Assembly (NCBI RefSeq): GCF_019884785.1
Contig: NZ_CP082326.1
Location: forward strand, 62,001 to 126,000
DNA: 64,000 nucleotides
Source: Crassaminicella profunda
GTDB lineage: Bacteria > Bacillota > Clostridia > Peptostreptococcales > Thermotaleaceae
Reading direction: 5' to 3'
Below the pieces are notes generated by a model. It did no database searches, was not told where the DNA came from, and worked only from the letters and a program-made list of their open reading frames with translations. Position 1 is the first letter of the stretch; every line of letters starts with the position of its first letter. Positions 57,184 through 63,506 of this stretch are shown here, in pieces. A program made the position numbers and the translations under genes.

Positions 57184-58095
57184 ATGAAAGTAAAAAAAGC
57201 TATCATACCAGCAGCAGGACTTGGAACAAGATTTTTACCAGCTACAAAGGCACAACCCAAAGAGATGTTACCTATAGTAGATAAACCTACGCTTCAGTAC
57301 ATTATTGAAGAAGCAGTAGCATCTGGTATTGAAGAAATCTTAATCATTACAGGTAGAAATAAAAAGAGCATAGAGGATCATTTTGACAAATCTGTAGAAC
57401 TAGAATTAGAGCTTGAGAAAAAAGGTAAAACTGAAATGCTAGAGGAAGTACGAAAGATTAGTGATATGGTTAATATTCATTACATACGTCAAAAGGAACC
57501 AAAGGGACTTGGTCATGCCATTCATTGTGCAAAGAGTTTTATTGGAAATGAACCCTTTGCTGTACTTTTAGGAGACGATATTGTGGATGCTGAAGTTCCT
57601 TGCCTTAAGCAAATGATTGATGTATATAACGAGTACAAAACCACTGTTTTAGGTGTACAAACTGTAGCTGAAGAGGATGTAAATAAGTATGGTATTGTAG
57701 ATGGAAAATATATTGAAGAGGGTGTATACAAGGTAAAAAACCTAGTAGAAAAGCCTAAAAAAGAAGAAGCACCTTCAAATGTTGCAATACTTGGTAGATA
57801 TATTATTAATCCAGAAATATTTGAGATCCTAGAAAATACTACTCCAGGAGCAGGTGGAGAGATTCAGCTGACAGATGGATTAAAGACTTTGGCTGAAAGA
57901 CAAGCTATGTATGCATATACTTTTAAAGGAAAAAGATATGATGTAGGGAATAAATTAGGATTTTTACAGGCAACCATTGAGTTTGCATTAAAAAGAGAAG
58001 ATTTGAAGGATGATTTTAAAGCATATTTAGCGGATTTGATGAAGAATGGTTTGTTAAATGATGTGTATGAACAGGTAGCTGCTAGTGAAGAATAA
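57184..58095 (+). CDS. galU: UTP-glucose-1-phosphate uridylyltransferase
   Basis: A 303-residue nucleotidyltransferase that makes UDP-glucose. KAIIPAAGLGTRFLPATKAQPKEMLPI is split here as AAGLGTRFLPATKAQPKEM, the donor site. EEAVASGIEEILIITGR, GDDIVDAEVP and GEIQLTDGL are later motifs. In-frame ATGs at 57169 and 57178 lie around the GGGGG site, so 57184 is the likely start. Its last ~95 bases reappear at 61865. Confidence 0.94.
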   Translation: MKVKKAIIPAAGLGTRFLPATKAQPKEMLPIVDKPTLQYIIEEAVASGIEEILIITGRNKKSIEDHFDKSVELELELEKKGKTEMLEEVRKISDMVNIHYIRQKEPKGLGHAIHCAKSFIGNEPFAVLLGDDIVDAEVPCLKQMIDVYNEYKTTVLGVQTVAEEDVNKYGIVDGKYIEEGVYKVKNLVEKPKKEEAPSNVAILGRYIINPEIFEILENTTPGAGGEIQLTDGLKTLAERQAMYAYTFKGKRYDVGNKLGFLQATIEFALKREDLKDDFKAYLADLMKNGLLNDVYEQVAASEE

Positions 58096-58111
58096 TATAG
58101 ATGGCTAAGAA

Positions 58112-58191
58112 TAGTGCCTATCAGTTCAGTTATTTAGTTATTAAACCATAAAAAATACCTCTTAGCAGAGTATAGCCAAGAGGTATTTTTT
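58112..58191 (+). repeat. Repeat element 4: degenerate head and tail A
   Basis: A diverged head (AGTGCCTATCAGTTCAGTT) is followed by a type-A tail with a perfect 14-bp stem AAAAAATACCTCTT (58150-58163) and AAGAGGTATTTTTT (58178-58191). It also serves as the galU terminator. Confidence 0.82.
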
Positions 58192-58217
58192 ATGATAGAA
58201 GGACAAACATGATCTAT

Positions 58218-58259
58218 GGTTTTGATTCTATTTGAAGATAGGATTGGAGCTGTTTTTTT
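58218..58259 (+). repeat. Repeat tail C without head
   Basis: GGTTTTGATTCTATTTGAAG ... GGATTGGAGCTG with a T-run is a diverged copy of the type-C hairpin found at 59378, 61957 and 63313. The stem pairs with wobbles. Confidence 0.7.
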
Positions 58260-58343
58260 ATGGAGAGATTAAAAAATATAATATTAGGGGGTAATATGAT
58301 ATAATAATTTAAGAAGTCAATATATTATATTGAAGGAGTAGCT

Positions 58344-59069
58344 ATGAATTTATTGTTGGGTAATAAAGATAAAGATTTTTTGAATATTTTATATAAAATG
58401 AATTAGTATAATATTGGTAATGATTTTCCATCTTTTAAAAAGACTATTGATAAATTTGATTTTGATAAGGTTTATGATGAAATACTAAATTATATTGATA
58501 CGGTTGAAAGTTCATTAGAAGAACTTGATCAATTTATTTATAAATATAATAATGAAGAAAAATCACATAAGACAGAAATTTTATATAGAATTAAAGCAGA
58601 AAGATCATTATATGGTAAGTGGATTAAAAATATTGATAAGAAAAGACCGTTACGAAAAGTATGTAATGATATTATAGGCATAAGAGTTATAACTAATTTA
58701 AATAAAGATGAAATAGCCAAAAGCGTATGTGAATTATGTAGTAACATAGAATATACTAAATTAGAGATGATAAATTTTTATGATACTCCTAAAAATCCTG
58801 ATGATGGGTATAGAGGAATACATGTTTACTTCAAAGAAAATCCTAAAGCATTTCCAATAGAAATTCAGTTTTGGACAAGAATAGATGCTTTATTGAATTT
58901 TTATACTCATGAGGTTATTTATAAAAGAGGATTATCAAAAGAAGCTATTAATCACTCTTTATCCCTTAGAGAATGGTTCTATAAATTGCCATTAAAGCCA
59001 AATGAAATTGAAATGTCATTTATAGATTATCTATTTGAAATCGTATTTCCAAGAGTTGGAGGTGAATAG
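58344..59069 (+). pseudogene. RelA/SpoT-domain alarmone synthetase-like gene with in-frame TAG
   Basis: ATG 58344 follows GAAGGAGTAG, but codon 21 is TAG (58404-58406); the same frame then runs open to 59069. Without the TAG the product would be about 241 residues. The region behind it has the RelA/SpoT synthetase core: KAERSLYGKWIK, DIIGIRVI, GYRGIHVYF and PIEIQFWT. No ATG, GTG or TTG follows in frame until 58767, so only readthrough or a repaired base would give a full enzyme. It could be a single-domain synthetase of the toxic kind. A small gene follows after three bases. Confidence 0.8.
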
Positions 59070-59072
59070 AAT

Positions 59073-59318
59073 ATGAATCGAGCTTATTTATTTGCAAGAA
59101 GAGTAGGAACTTCAGGTACAGTAATATTAGAAACAACTAGAAAAGAAGCGGTTGAAATAATGAGGGAGAATAGAAAAAAAGGGTATCAATTAGGAATTTT
59201 ATGTGGGGTTAGTTATGATTCAGTGAAAAGGGTATATGGAGAATATGCACCATTTAGAAAAGTTGAATCAGTTTCGGAATTATTGAATAGTGTGGAAGAT
59301 GATAAATATATACAGTAG
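59073..59318 (+). CDS. Small protein paired with the RelA/SpoT-domain gene, unknown
   Basis: An 81-residue soluble protein (RAYLFARRVGTSGTV, RKEAVEIMRENRKKGYQ, GVSYDSVKRVYGEYAPF) that I cannot place in a family. The ribosome site GGAGGTGAA lies in the end of the RelA/SpoT gene and only three bases separate them, so they form one unit. By analogy with toxSAS systems it could be an antitoxin; this is a guess from layout. Confidence 0.7.
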   Translation: MNRAYLFARRVGTSGTVILETTRKEAVEIMRENRKKGYQLGILCGVSYDSVKRVYGEYAPFRKVESVSELLNSVEDDKYIQ

Positions 59319-59353
59319 ATAGCAAGTTTGAGGAAATTCAAAGGTGGATGAAA

Positions 59354-59418
59354 TAGTGTCCATTAGTTCAGTTATTGTAGCTTTAGTTCTATTTACGAAT
59401 AGAATTAAAGCTATTTTT
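59354..59418 (+). repeat. Repeat element 5: degenerate head and tail C
   Basis: AGTGTCCATTAGTTCAGTT is a diverged head. Tail C follows: TAGCTTTAGTTCTATT (59378-59393) pairs with AATAGAATTAAAGCTA (59398-59413) with one wobble, then six Ts. Confidence 0.82.
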
Positions 59419-59488
59419 TATGTTAAAATAAATACAGTGATTATAAAAATCTGAATAATGAAATGATTGAACGAGGGGAGACAATGAG

Positions 59489-59707
59489 ATGAGCTATAGA
59501 GAACAATATGATTATTGGTTAAACAACCTATACTTTGATGAAGAAACAAAAGTAGAATTAAAAAATATAGAAAATGATGAAAAAGAAATAGAAGAACGTT
59601 TTTATAAAGAATTAGAATTTGGAACAGGTGGATTGCGTGGAATTATTGGAGCAGGAACTAACCGAGAAACAACCTTGGTGCCTGTTGTCAACTCATTTAC
59701 TTATTAA
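59489..59707 (+). pseudogene. pgcA: Phosphoglucomutase/phosphomannomutase, 5' fragment
   Basis: The first ~63 residues are the N-terminus of an alpha-phosphohexomutase: YREQYDYWLNNLYFDEETK and LEFGTGGLRGIIGAGTNR. After GTNRETT the frame enters repeat element 6 (from about 59677) and stops at 59707. The catalytic serine and everything behind are missing. PgcA would feed glucose-1-P to GalU; the rest of the gene is not in the window. Confidence 0.85.
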
Positions 59708-59768
59708 ATATTCTGAAAAATAGTCAAAGAGAGAATAAACCTTTTTGAGGTGAGTTCGCTCTTTTTTT
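59677..59768 (+). repeat. Repeat element 6: head and tail B
   Basis: GGTGCCTGTTGTCAACTCAT is the head; AATATTCTGAAAA and GAGAGAATAAACC to GGTGAGTTCGCTC with a T-run make the tail. It is fused directly to the broken phosphoglucomutase. Confidence 0.85.
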
Positions 59769-59931
59769 GTTTGAAATTGAAATAAAGAGAATAAAATTGT
59801 GATTTTATTACATCGAAAATAAGTTTAATGTTATCTTGAAAAAGCTATATTTAGTATAAATATCATTAAAAATTTGATATAATAAAAGTAAAGTAATCAA
59901 GTAATAGACGCATAAAAGGACGTGAAAACAT

Positions 59932-60885
59932 TTGGTAAAGAAGCATGATTTTGATGCAGCATGGAAATCAATATTAGAAGCTTTTGAAGTGGAAATTGTA
60001 GAGCTACTATTTCCAGAATTATTTGACAAAATTGTATGGGAGTTAGGAACAGAATCTTTAGATAACGAATTAAAAGAGATTCAAAAGGAAATATTTGATA
60101 AGGATCGTAGTGAAAAGATTATATCTGATAAAATCATAAAAGTAAGATTAAAAGATGAGGGAAGTAAAATATTATTTATACATGTAGAAGTACAAAGTTA
60201 TAGTAGCGGATATGAAGTCTTTGGAGAACGGATGTTTAGGTATTTTTATAGGATATGGGATAAATTTAGATATAAATATGAAGACAATTCAGAAATAGTA
60301 GCAGCAGCTATCTATACGTATAAAGGGGATAGAGGAAAAGATCAAAGATATGTATATAAACTGCCAGAAATGGAAAAAGAGATACTTATTTATAATTTTA
60401 AAACGATAGATGTGGAGAAGATAAGACTTGAAAATATAAGTGAGGATAATCCATTAAAACTAGTTTTTAAGATGGCAAAAAGATTATTAGAAATAGGTGT
60501 GGCAGATGAAGAAATATATAAGGCGAAAATAGCATTAGCAGAAGAACTTAAAAATTATAACAAAGTCAAAAATGATGATCAGATAAAGGCTTTGGTAGAT
60601 TTTTTAGAATATTTATTTTTGATTCAAGATGAAGTGTTAGATAGTAAGTATGAGGAATATAAAAAAGTAATGGGAGGTGTATTGGATATGACAATTGATG
60701 ATATAAGGAAAATACACTATACACAAAAAGGAAGAGAAAAGGGAAGAGAAGAAGGAGCTAATGAAAGAGCAATACGAATAGCTAAAAAAATGCTTAGACG
60801 TGGAGATTCAATAGAGGATATTGTTGATGTTACAGAACTTAAAAGAGAACAAGTAGAAGAATTAAAAAAAGAGTTAATTAATTAG
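59932..60885 (+). CDS. Rpn-family PD-(D/E)XK nuclease / putative transposase
   Basis: A 317-residue protein of the Rpn (recombination-promoting nuclease) group. The N-terminal part shows the nuclease core with ILFIHVEVQSYSSGYE (E-x-Q metal motif) and RMFRYFYRIWDKF. The C-terminal part has KGREKGREEG and a helix-turn-helix-like RRGDSIEDIVDVTELKREQV tail. The start is TTG behind AAAGGACGTG. It fills a whole cassette between repeat elements 6 and 7 and may act in DNA recombination. Confidence 0.82.
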   Translation: MVKKHDFDAAWKSILEAFEVEIVELLFPELFDKIVWELGTESLDNELKEIQKEIFDKDRSEKIISDKIIKVRLKDEGSKILFIHVEVQSYSSGYEVFGERMFRYFYRIWDKFRYKYEDNSEIVAAAIYTYKGDRGKDQRYVYKLPEMEKEILIYNFKTIDVEKIRLENISEDNPLKLVFKMAKRLLEIGVADEEIYKAKIALAEELKNYNKVKNDDQIKALVDFLEYLFLIQDEVLDSKYEEYKKVMGGVLDMTIDDIRKIHYTQKGREKGREEGANERAIRIAKKMLRRGDSIEDIVDVTELKREQVEELKKELIN

Positions 60886-60899
60886 GGAAAAGAAGCGTT

Positions 60900-60990
60900 G
60901 GTGCCTGTTATCAACTCATTTACTTATCGAATATTCTGGAAATATTCAAAAGGGAGAACTAACCTTTTTGGGGTAAGTTCGCTCTTTTTT
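60900..60990 (+). repeat. Repeat element 7: head and tail B
   Basis: GGTGCCTGTTATCAACTCAT head, then AATATTCTGGAAAT and a hairpin ending GGTAAGTTCGCTC plus Ts. It stands directly behind the Rpn gene. Confidence 0.85.
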
Positions 60991-61106
60991 GCTGGGATTG
61001 AAATAAAGAAAACAAAATTGGATTTTTAAATTTATAATGATATAATAAAATCATTATAAAATGAATATTTATTATGGTGAAAAGATGGGTGGTGTTTGTG
61101 CAGATT

Positions 61107-61178
61107 TTTTAACTTATTAACTTATTGAATAAAGAGAGATACCTTTTGGCAAAATGAAGCTAAGAGGTGTTTTTTTTA
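61107..61178 (+). repeat. Repeat element 8: truncated head and tail A
   Basis: The head is reduced to TTTTAACTTATTAACTTATT. Tail A (TACCTTTTGGC ... GCTAAGAGGTG) equals that of element 1 because the whole segment is duplicated. Confidence 0.8.
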
Positions 61179-61251
61179 TGCTCAAAATGCTCCGCAGGAA
61201 AATGGAAAAAAGGGAAAGTTACAGAGGAAATATTTGCAGGAGAGTATATTA

Positions 61252-61288
61252 TTGTGAGAAAGACATAATCATGCTATAATTAAAGCAT
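61252..61288 (+). promoter_or_regulatory. Promoter and operator-like palindrome of toxin-antitoxin module 2
   Basis: Same TTGTGA-17-TATAAT (61252-61257 and 61275-61280) and ATGCT/AGCAT palindrome as in module 1. Confidence 0.75.
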
Positions 61289-61313
61289 AATATTGAACGA
61301 AGGAGATGATGTT

Positions 61314-61580
61314 ATGCCTCAGATTAGACCTATAAAAGATTTAAGAAATACAACTGAGATTTCAGAACTATGTCATAGTAACAAGGAACCAATTTTCATA
61401 ACAAAGAATGGATACGGTGATTTGGTTGTTATGAGTATAGAGACATATGAACGAGAGATAGCTAAAGTAGATCTTTATAAAAAACTTGCAGAAGCAGAAC
61501 TTCAAATTAAAAACGGTGAGTTACTTTTAGATGCAGAGGATGTTTTTAAAGAACTAAGAAATAAGTATGTTAGAAAATAA
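61314..61580 (+). CDS. Phd/YefM-family antitoxin (module 2)
   Basis: An 88-residue copy of the module-1 antitoxin, differing near the C-terminus (FKELRN in place of FKGLRN). The ribosome site GAAGGAGATG is kept. The glycine-to-glutamate change lies in the toxin-binding half, and the partner toxin is also altered. Two such close antitoxins would be expected to cross-neutralise. Confidence 0.9.
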   Translation: MPQIRPIKDLRNTTEISELCHSNKEPIFITKNGYGDLVVMSIETYEREIAKVDLYKKLAEAELQIKNGELLLDAEDVFKELRNKYVRK

Positions 61581-61884
61581 TTACAATATTAAATTTACTC
61601 CAAAAGCAAATGATGACTTAAAGGAGATTTACAGCTATATTTCTAGTAAGCTATTTGCCCAAAATGAGGCAGATAATTTACTTGAAAGAATGGAAACAAG
61701 TATTATGAGATTGAAAGAATTGCCGTTTTCTTGCAATTTCGTAGCTGATGAATATTTAAAGAATAAAGGCTATCGTAAGCTCATGGTAGATAACTATATT
61801 GTTTTTTATTTGGTAGAAGAGATGGAGAAGAAAGTCATTATCATACGTGTTCTATATGGAAGACTGATTTTAAAGCATATTTAG
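61567..61884 (+). CDS. RelE/ParE-family toxin with replaced C-terminus (module 2)
   Basis: A 105-residue copy of the module-1 toxin, identical or nearly so up to VLYGR. The normal end QKYKDIL is replaced by LILKHI, read out of frame from a joined galU 3' fragment. In RelE/ParE toxins the C-terminal strand and tail carry residues that matter for activity, so this toxin may be inactive or weakened. It overlaps the antitoxin by 14 bases. Confidence 0.85.
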   Translation: MLENNYNIKFTPKANDDLKEIYSYISSKLFAQNEADNLLERMETSIMRLKELPFSCNFVADEYLKNKGYRKLMVDNYIVFYLVEEMEKKVIIIRVLYGRLILKHI

Positions 61885-61959
61885 CTGATTTGATGAAAAA
61901 TGGTTTGTTAAATGAGGTATATAAACAGGTAGCAGCTAGTGAAGAATAATGTAGATGGC
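61865..61959 (+). pseudogene. galU 3'-end fragment
   Basis: TGATTTTAAAGCATATTTAG and the following bases match the end of galU at 58011-58105, including the last codons (AASEE) and the ATAAT.TAGATGGCT beyond the stop, at about 90% identity. It is more diverged than the toxin-antitoxin duplication, so it has another origin or age. Confidence 0.88.
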
Positions 61960-61997
61960 TTTAGTTCTATTTGAAGATGGGATTGAAGCTATTTTTT
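61957..61997 (+). repeat. Repeat element 9: tail C without head
   Basis: GGCTTTAGTTCTATTTGAAG ... GATTGAAGCTATTTTTT forms the type-C hairpin with wobble pairs and a T-run. It is joined to the galU fragment and followed by GACAGAAGGACAAACATGAT, which also occurs behind the true galU (58195-58213, with one change). Confidence 0.78.
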
Positions 61998-62069
61998 ATT
62001 ATGACAGAAGGACAAACATGATATAATAATAGTACATATGTCAAAGAAATAAGAAGGTTGGTGGTATAG

Positions 62070-62465
62070 ATGAATATTGATATGAGATGGAAACAGAGAT
62101 TCTCTAATTTAATAAAAGCGGCTAGGCAGTTAACGGAATTTATTGAAAAAGAGGAATTGAATAAATTTGAAGTCCAAGGATTAATACAATGTTTTGAGTA
62201 TACCTTTGAATTAGCTTGGAAAACTATGAAAGATTATTTAGAACAAGAGGGCTTTGATGTGAAAAGTCCTAGAAAAGCAATAAAAACAGCTTTTCAAACA
62301 CAGTTGATTGATGAGGGACATATTTGGATTGATGCATTAGAAAAAAGGAATCTAATGGCTTATACTTATGATGAAGAAAAAGCAACAGAAGCAGAAGAAT
62401 TGATAAGAAAAAAATACTATAAAATGATTAAGGAACTTTGTTTGAAGCTGGAGGAATTATCATGA
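62070..62465 (+). CDS. HepT-like / HI0074-type nucleotidyltransferase partner
   Basis: A 131-residue all-helical protein of the nucleotidyltransferase substrate-binding (HI0074/HepT) family. ELNKFEVQGLIQCFEYTFELAWKTMKDYL is given here as two parts, GLIQCFEYTFELAWKTMKDY being the core; KRNLMAYTYDE takes the place of the RNxxxHxY-like motif. In the HepT/MntA modules HepT is the toxin. It overlaps the next gene by four bases (ATGA). ATG behind AGAAGGTTGGTGG. Confidence 0.85.
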   Translation: MNIDMRWKQRFSNLIKAARQLTEFIEKEELNKFEVQGLIQCFEYTFELAWKTMKDYLEQEGFDVKSPRKAIKTAFQTQLIDEGHIWIDALEKRNLMAYTYDEEKATEAEELIRKKYYKMIKELCLKLEELS

Positions 62466-62767
62466 AGTTTGGGTTAAGAGAATCTGACCTAGATTATATA
62501 AAAAAGGCTATAGGAAAATTTACTGAAATAGAGAAGGCTGCGATTTTTGGGTCTAGAGCTAAGGGGAATTATAAGAAAGGCTCAGATGTGGATATTGCTA
62601 TTTATGGTGATTATATAACATTTGATACTTTATCAAGATTGCATGCAATGCTAGAGGATCAAGGACCATTACCATATTTTTTTGATATTGTAGACTATAC
62701 ACATTTAAATCATAAAGAATTGAAGGAGCATATTGATAGAGTGGGGAAAATTATTTACTATAGATGA
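62462..62767 (+). CDS. MntA-like minimal nucleotidyltransferase
   Basis: A 101-residue minimal nucleotidyltransferase with the motif GSRAKGNYKKGSDVDIAIYG (GSx10DxD), and a later FDIVDY that may give the third acid. MntA-type antitoxins neutralise HepT by adding AMP to it. The frame is open from 62438, but GGAGGAATTATC fits the ATG at 62462. The pair makes a compact module within one repeat-bounded cassette. Confidence 0.88.
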   Translation: MKFGLRESDLDYIKKAIGKFTEIEKAAIFGSRAKGNYKKGSDVDIAIYGDYITFDTLSRLHAMLEDQGPLPYFFDIVDYTHLNHKELKEHIDRVGKIIYYR

Positions 62768-62813
62768 AGAGACTATTAGTGAAAATAAGTATACATAGAG
62801 AGTGAGGTCTTTT

Positions 62814-63278
62814 ATGGAGAAAATATTGGATGAAATACTTATGGAAATACGTGGTATAAAAGAAACGGTTGATAGTATAGATGAAAGGCTTAAAAAACTT
62901 GAAACTGTAAAGTCTAAGGAATATTATATAGATAAAAGATTAGTACCTAGTAATGATAAAATTAAGCCTGATTTTTATAGAATATATGATTCAGAATTTA
63001 AAGATGTTTGGAACAAGGCTATAGAATTGATTAAAGCAGAACTTACAGAAGTTAGTTTTAATACTTGGATTAAAAATATAAAATTTTTAGGAAACAATCA
63101 AGATGATATAACTATATCTGTTCCTAATGATTTCTCAAAAGGACTGATCGAAGCTAGGTATCTAAAATTAATTCAAGCAAGTTTGGAAGCTATAGCAGGA
63201 AAAATATATAAAGTTAAGATTTTAGTAGATGATATAGATGGTTTACAAGAGGGTCTTTGTAAAGAGTGTAGAAGATAA
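62814..63278 (+). CDS. Stand-alone DnaA N-terminal-domain protein
   Basis: About 154 residues. A short coiled coil (IRGIKETVDSIDERLKKLE) opens it, and about residues 65-145 match domain I of the replication initiator DnaA: VWNKAIELIKAELTEVSFNTW and ISVPNDFSKGLIEARYL. No AAA+ or DNA-binding part follows, and the end CKECRR is cysteine-bearing. Such proteins could bind DnaA partners or compete with DnaA. GTG 62802 is in frame; TGAGG fits ATG 62814. It shares the cassette with the HepT/MntA pair, 46 bases behind. Confidence 0.8.
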   Translation: MEKILDEILMEIRGIKETVDSIDERLKKLETVKSKEYYIDKRLVPSNDKIKPDFYRIYDSEFKDVWNKAIELIKAELTEVSFNTWIKNIKFLGNNQDDITISVPNDFSKGLIEARYLKLIQASLEAIAGKIYKVKILVDDIDGLQEGLCKECRR

Positions 63279-63285
63279 CAGCCCT

Positions 63286-63355
63286 AGTGCCTGTCTTTTA
63301 GCTAAATGTAAATAGCTTTAGTTCTATTTGAAGATGGGATTGAAGTTATTCTTTA
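63286..63355 (+). repeat. Repeat element 10: degenerate head and tail C
   Basis: AGTGCCTGTCTTTTAGCTAA is the diverged head. Tail C from TAGCTTTAGTTCTATTTGAAG to GATTGAAGTTATTCTTTAAC follows, with a weaker T-run than in other copies. Confidence 0.78.
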
Positions 63356-63506
63356 ACATTGATTTAAAGATAGGGTTGAGACTTTTTCTATTAAGAGAAA
63401 GTGTATATGGAATAATTTACATTGTGTTAAGCTATTTGATTTATTTTAGAGATATGTAATATATGGTATAATACATGTATAAAGGGAAATAGCAAAGGAG
63501 TATTTT

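Larger units (their letters stand above)
61110..61864. repeat. 755-bp duplicated segment, copy 2 (toxin-antitoxin module)
   Basis: Near-identical to 52544-53297, with one extra T in a T-run and a few substitutions. The copy ends inside the toxin gene, where the sequence switches to a galU 3' end. Confidence 0.93.
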
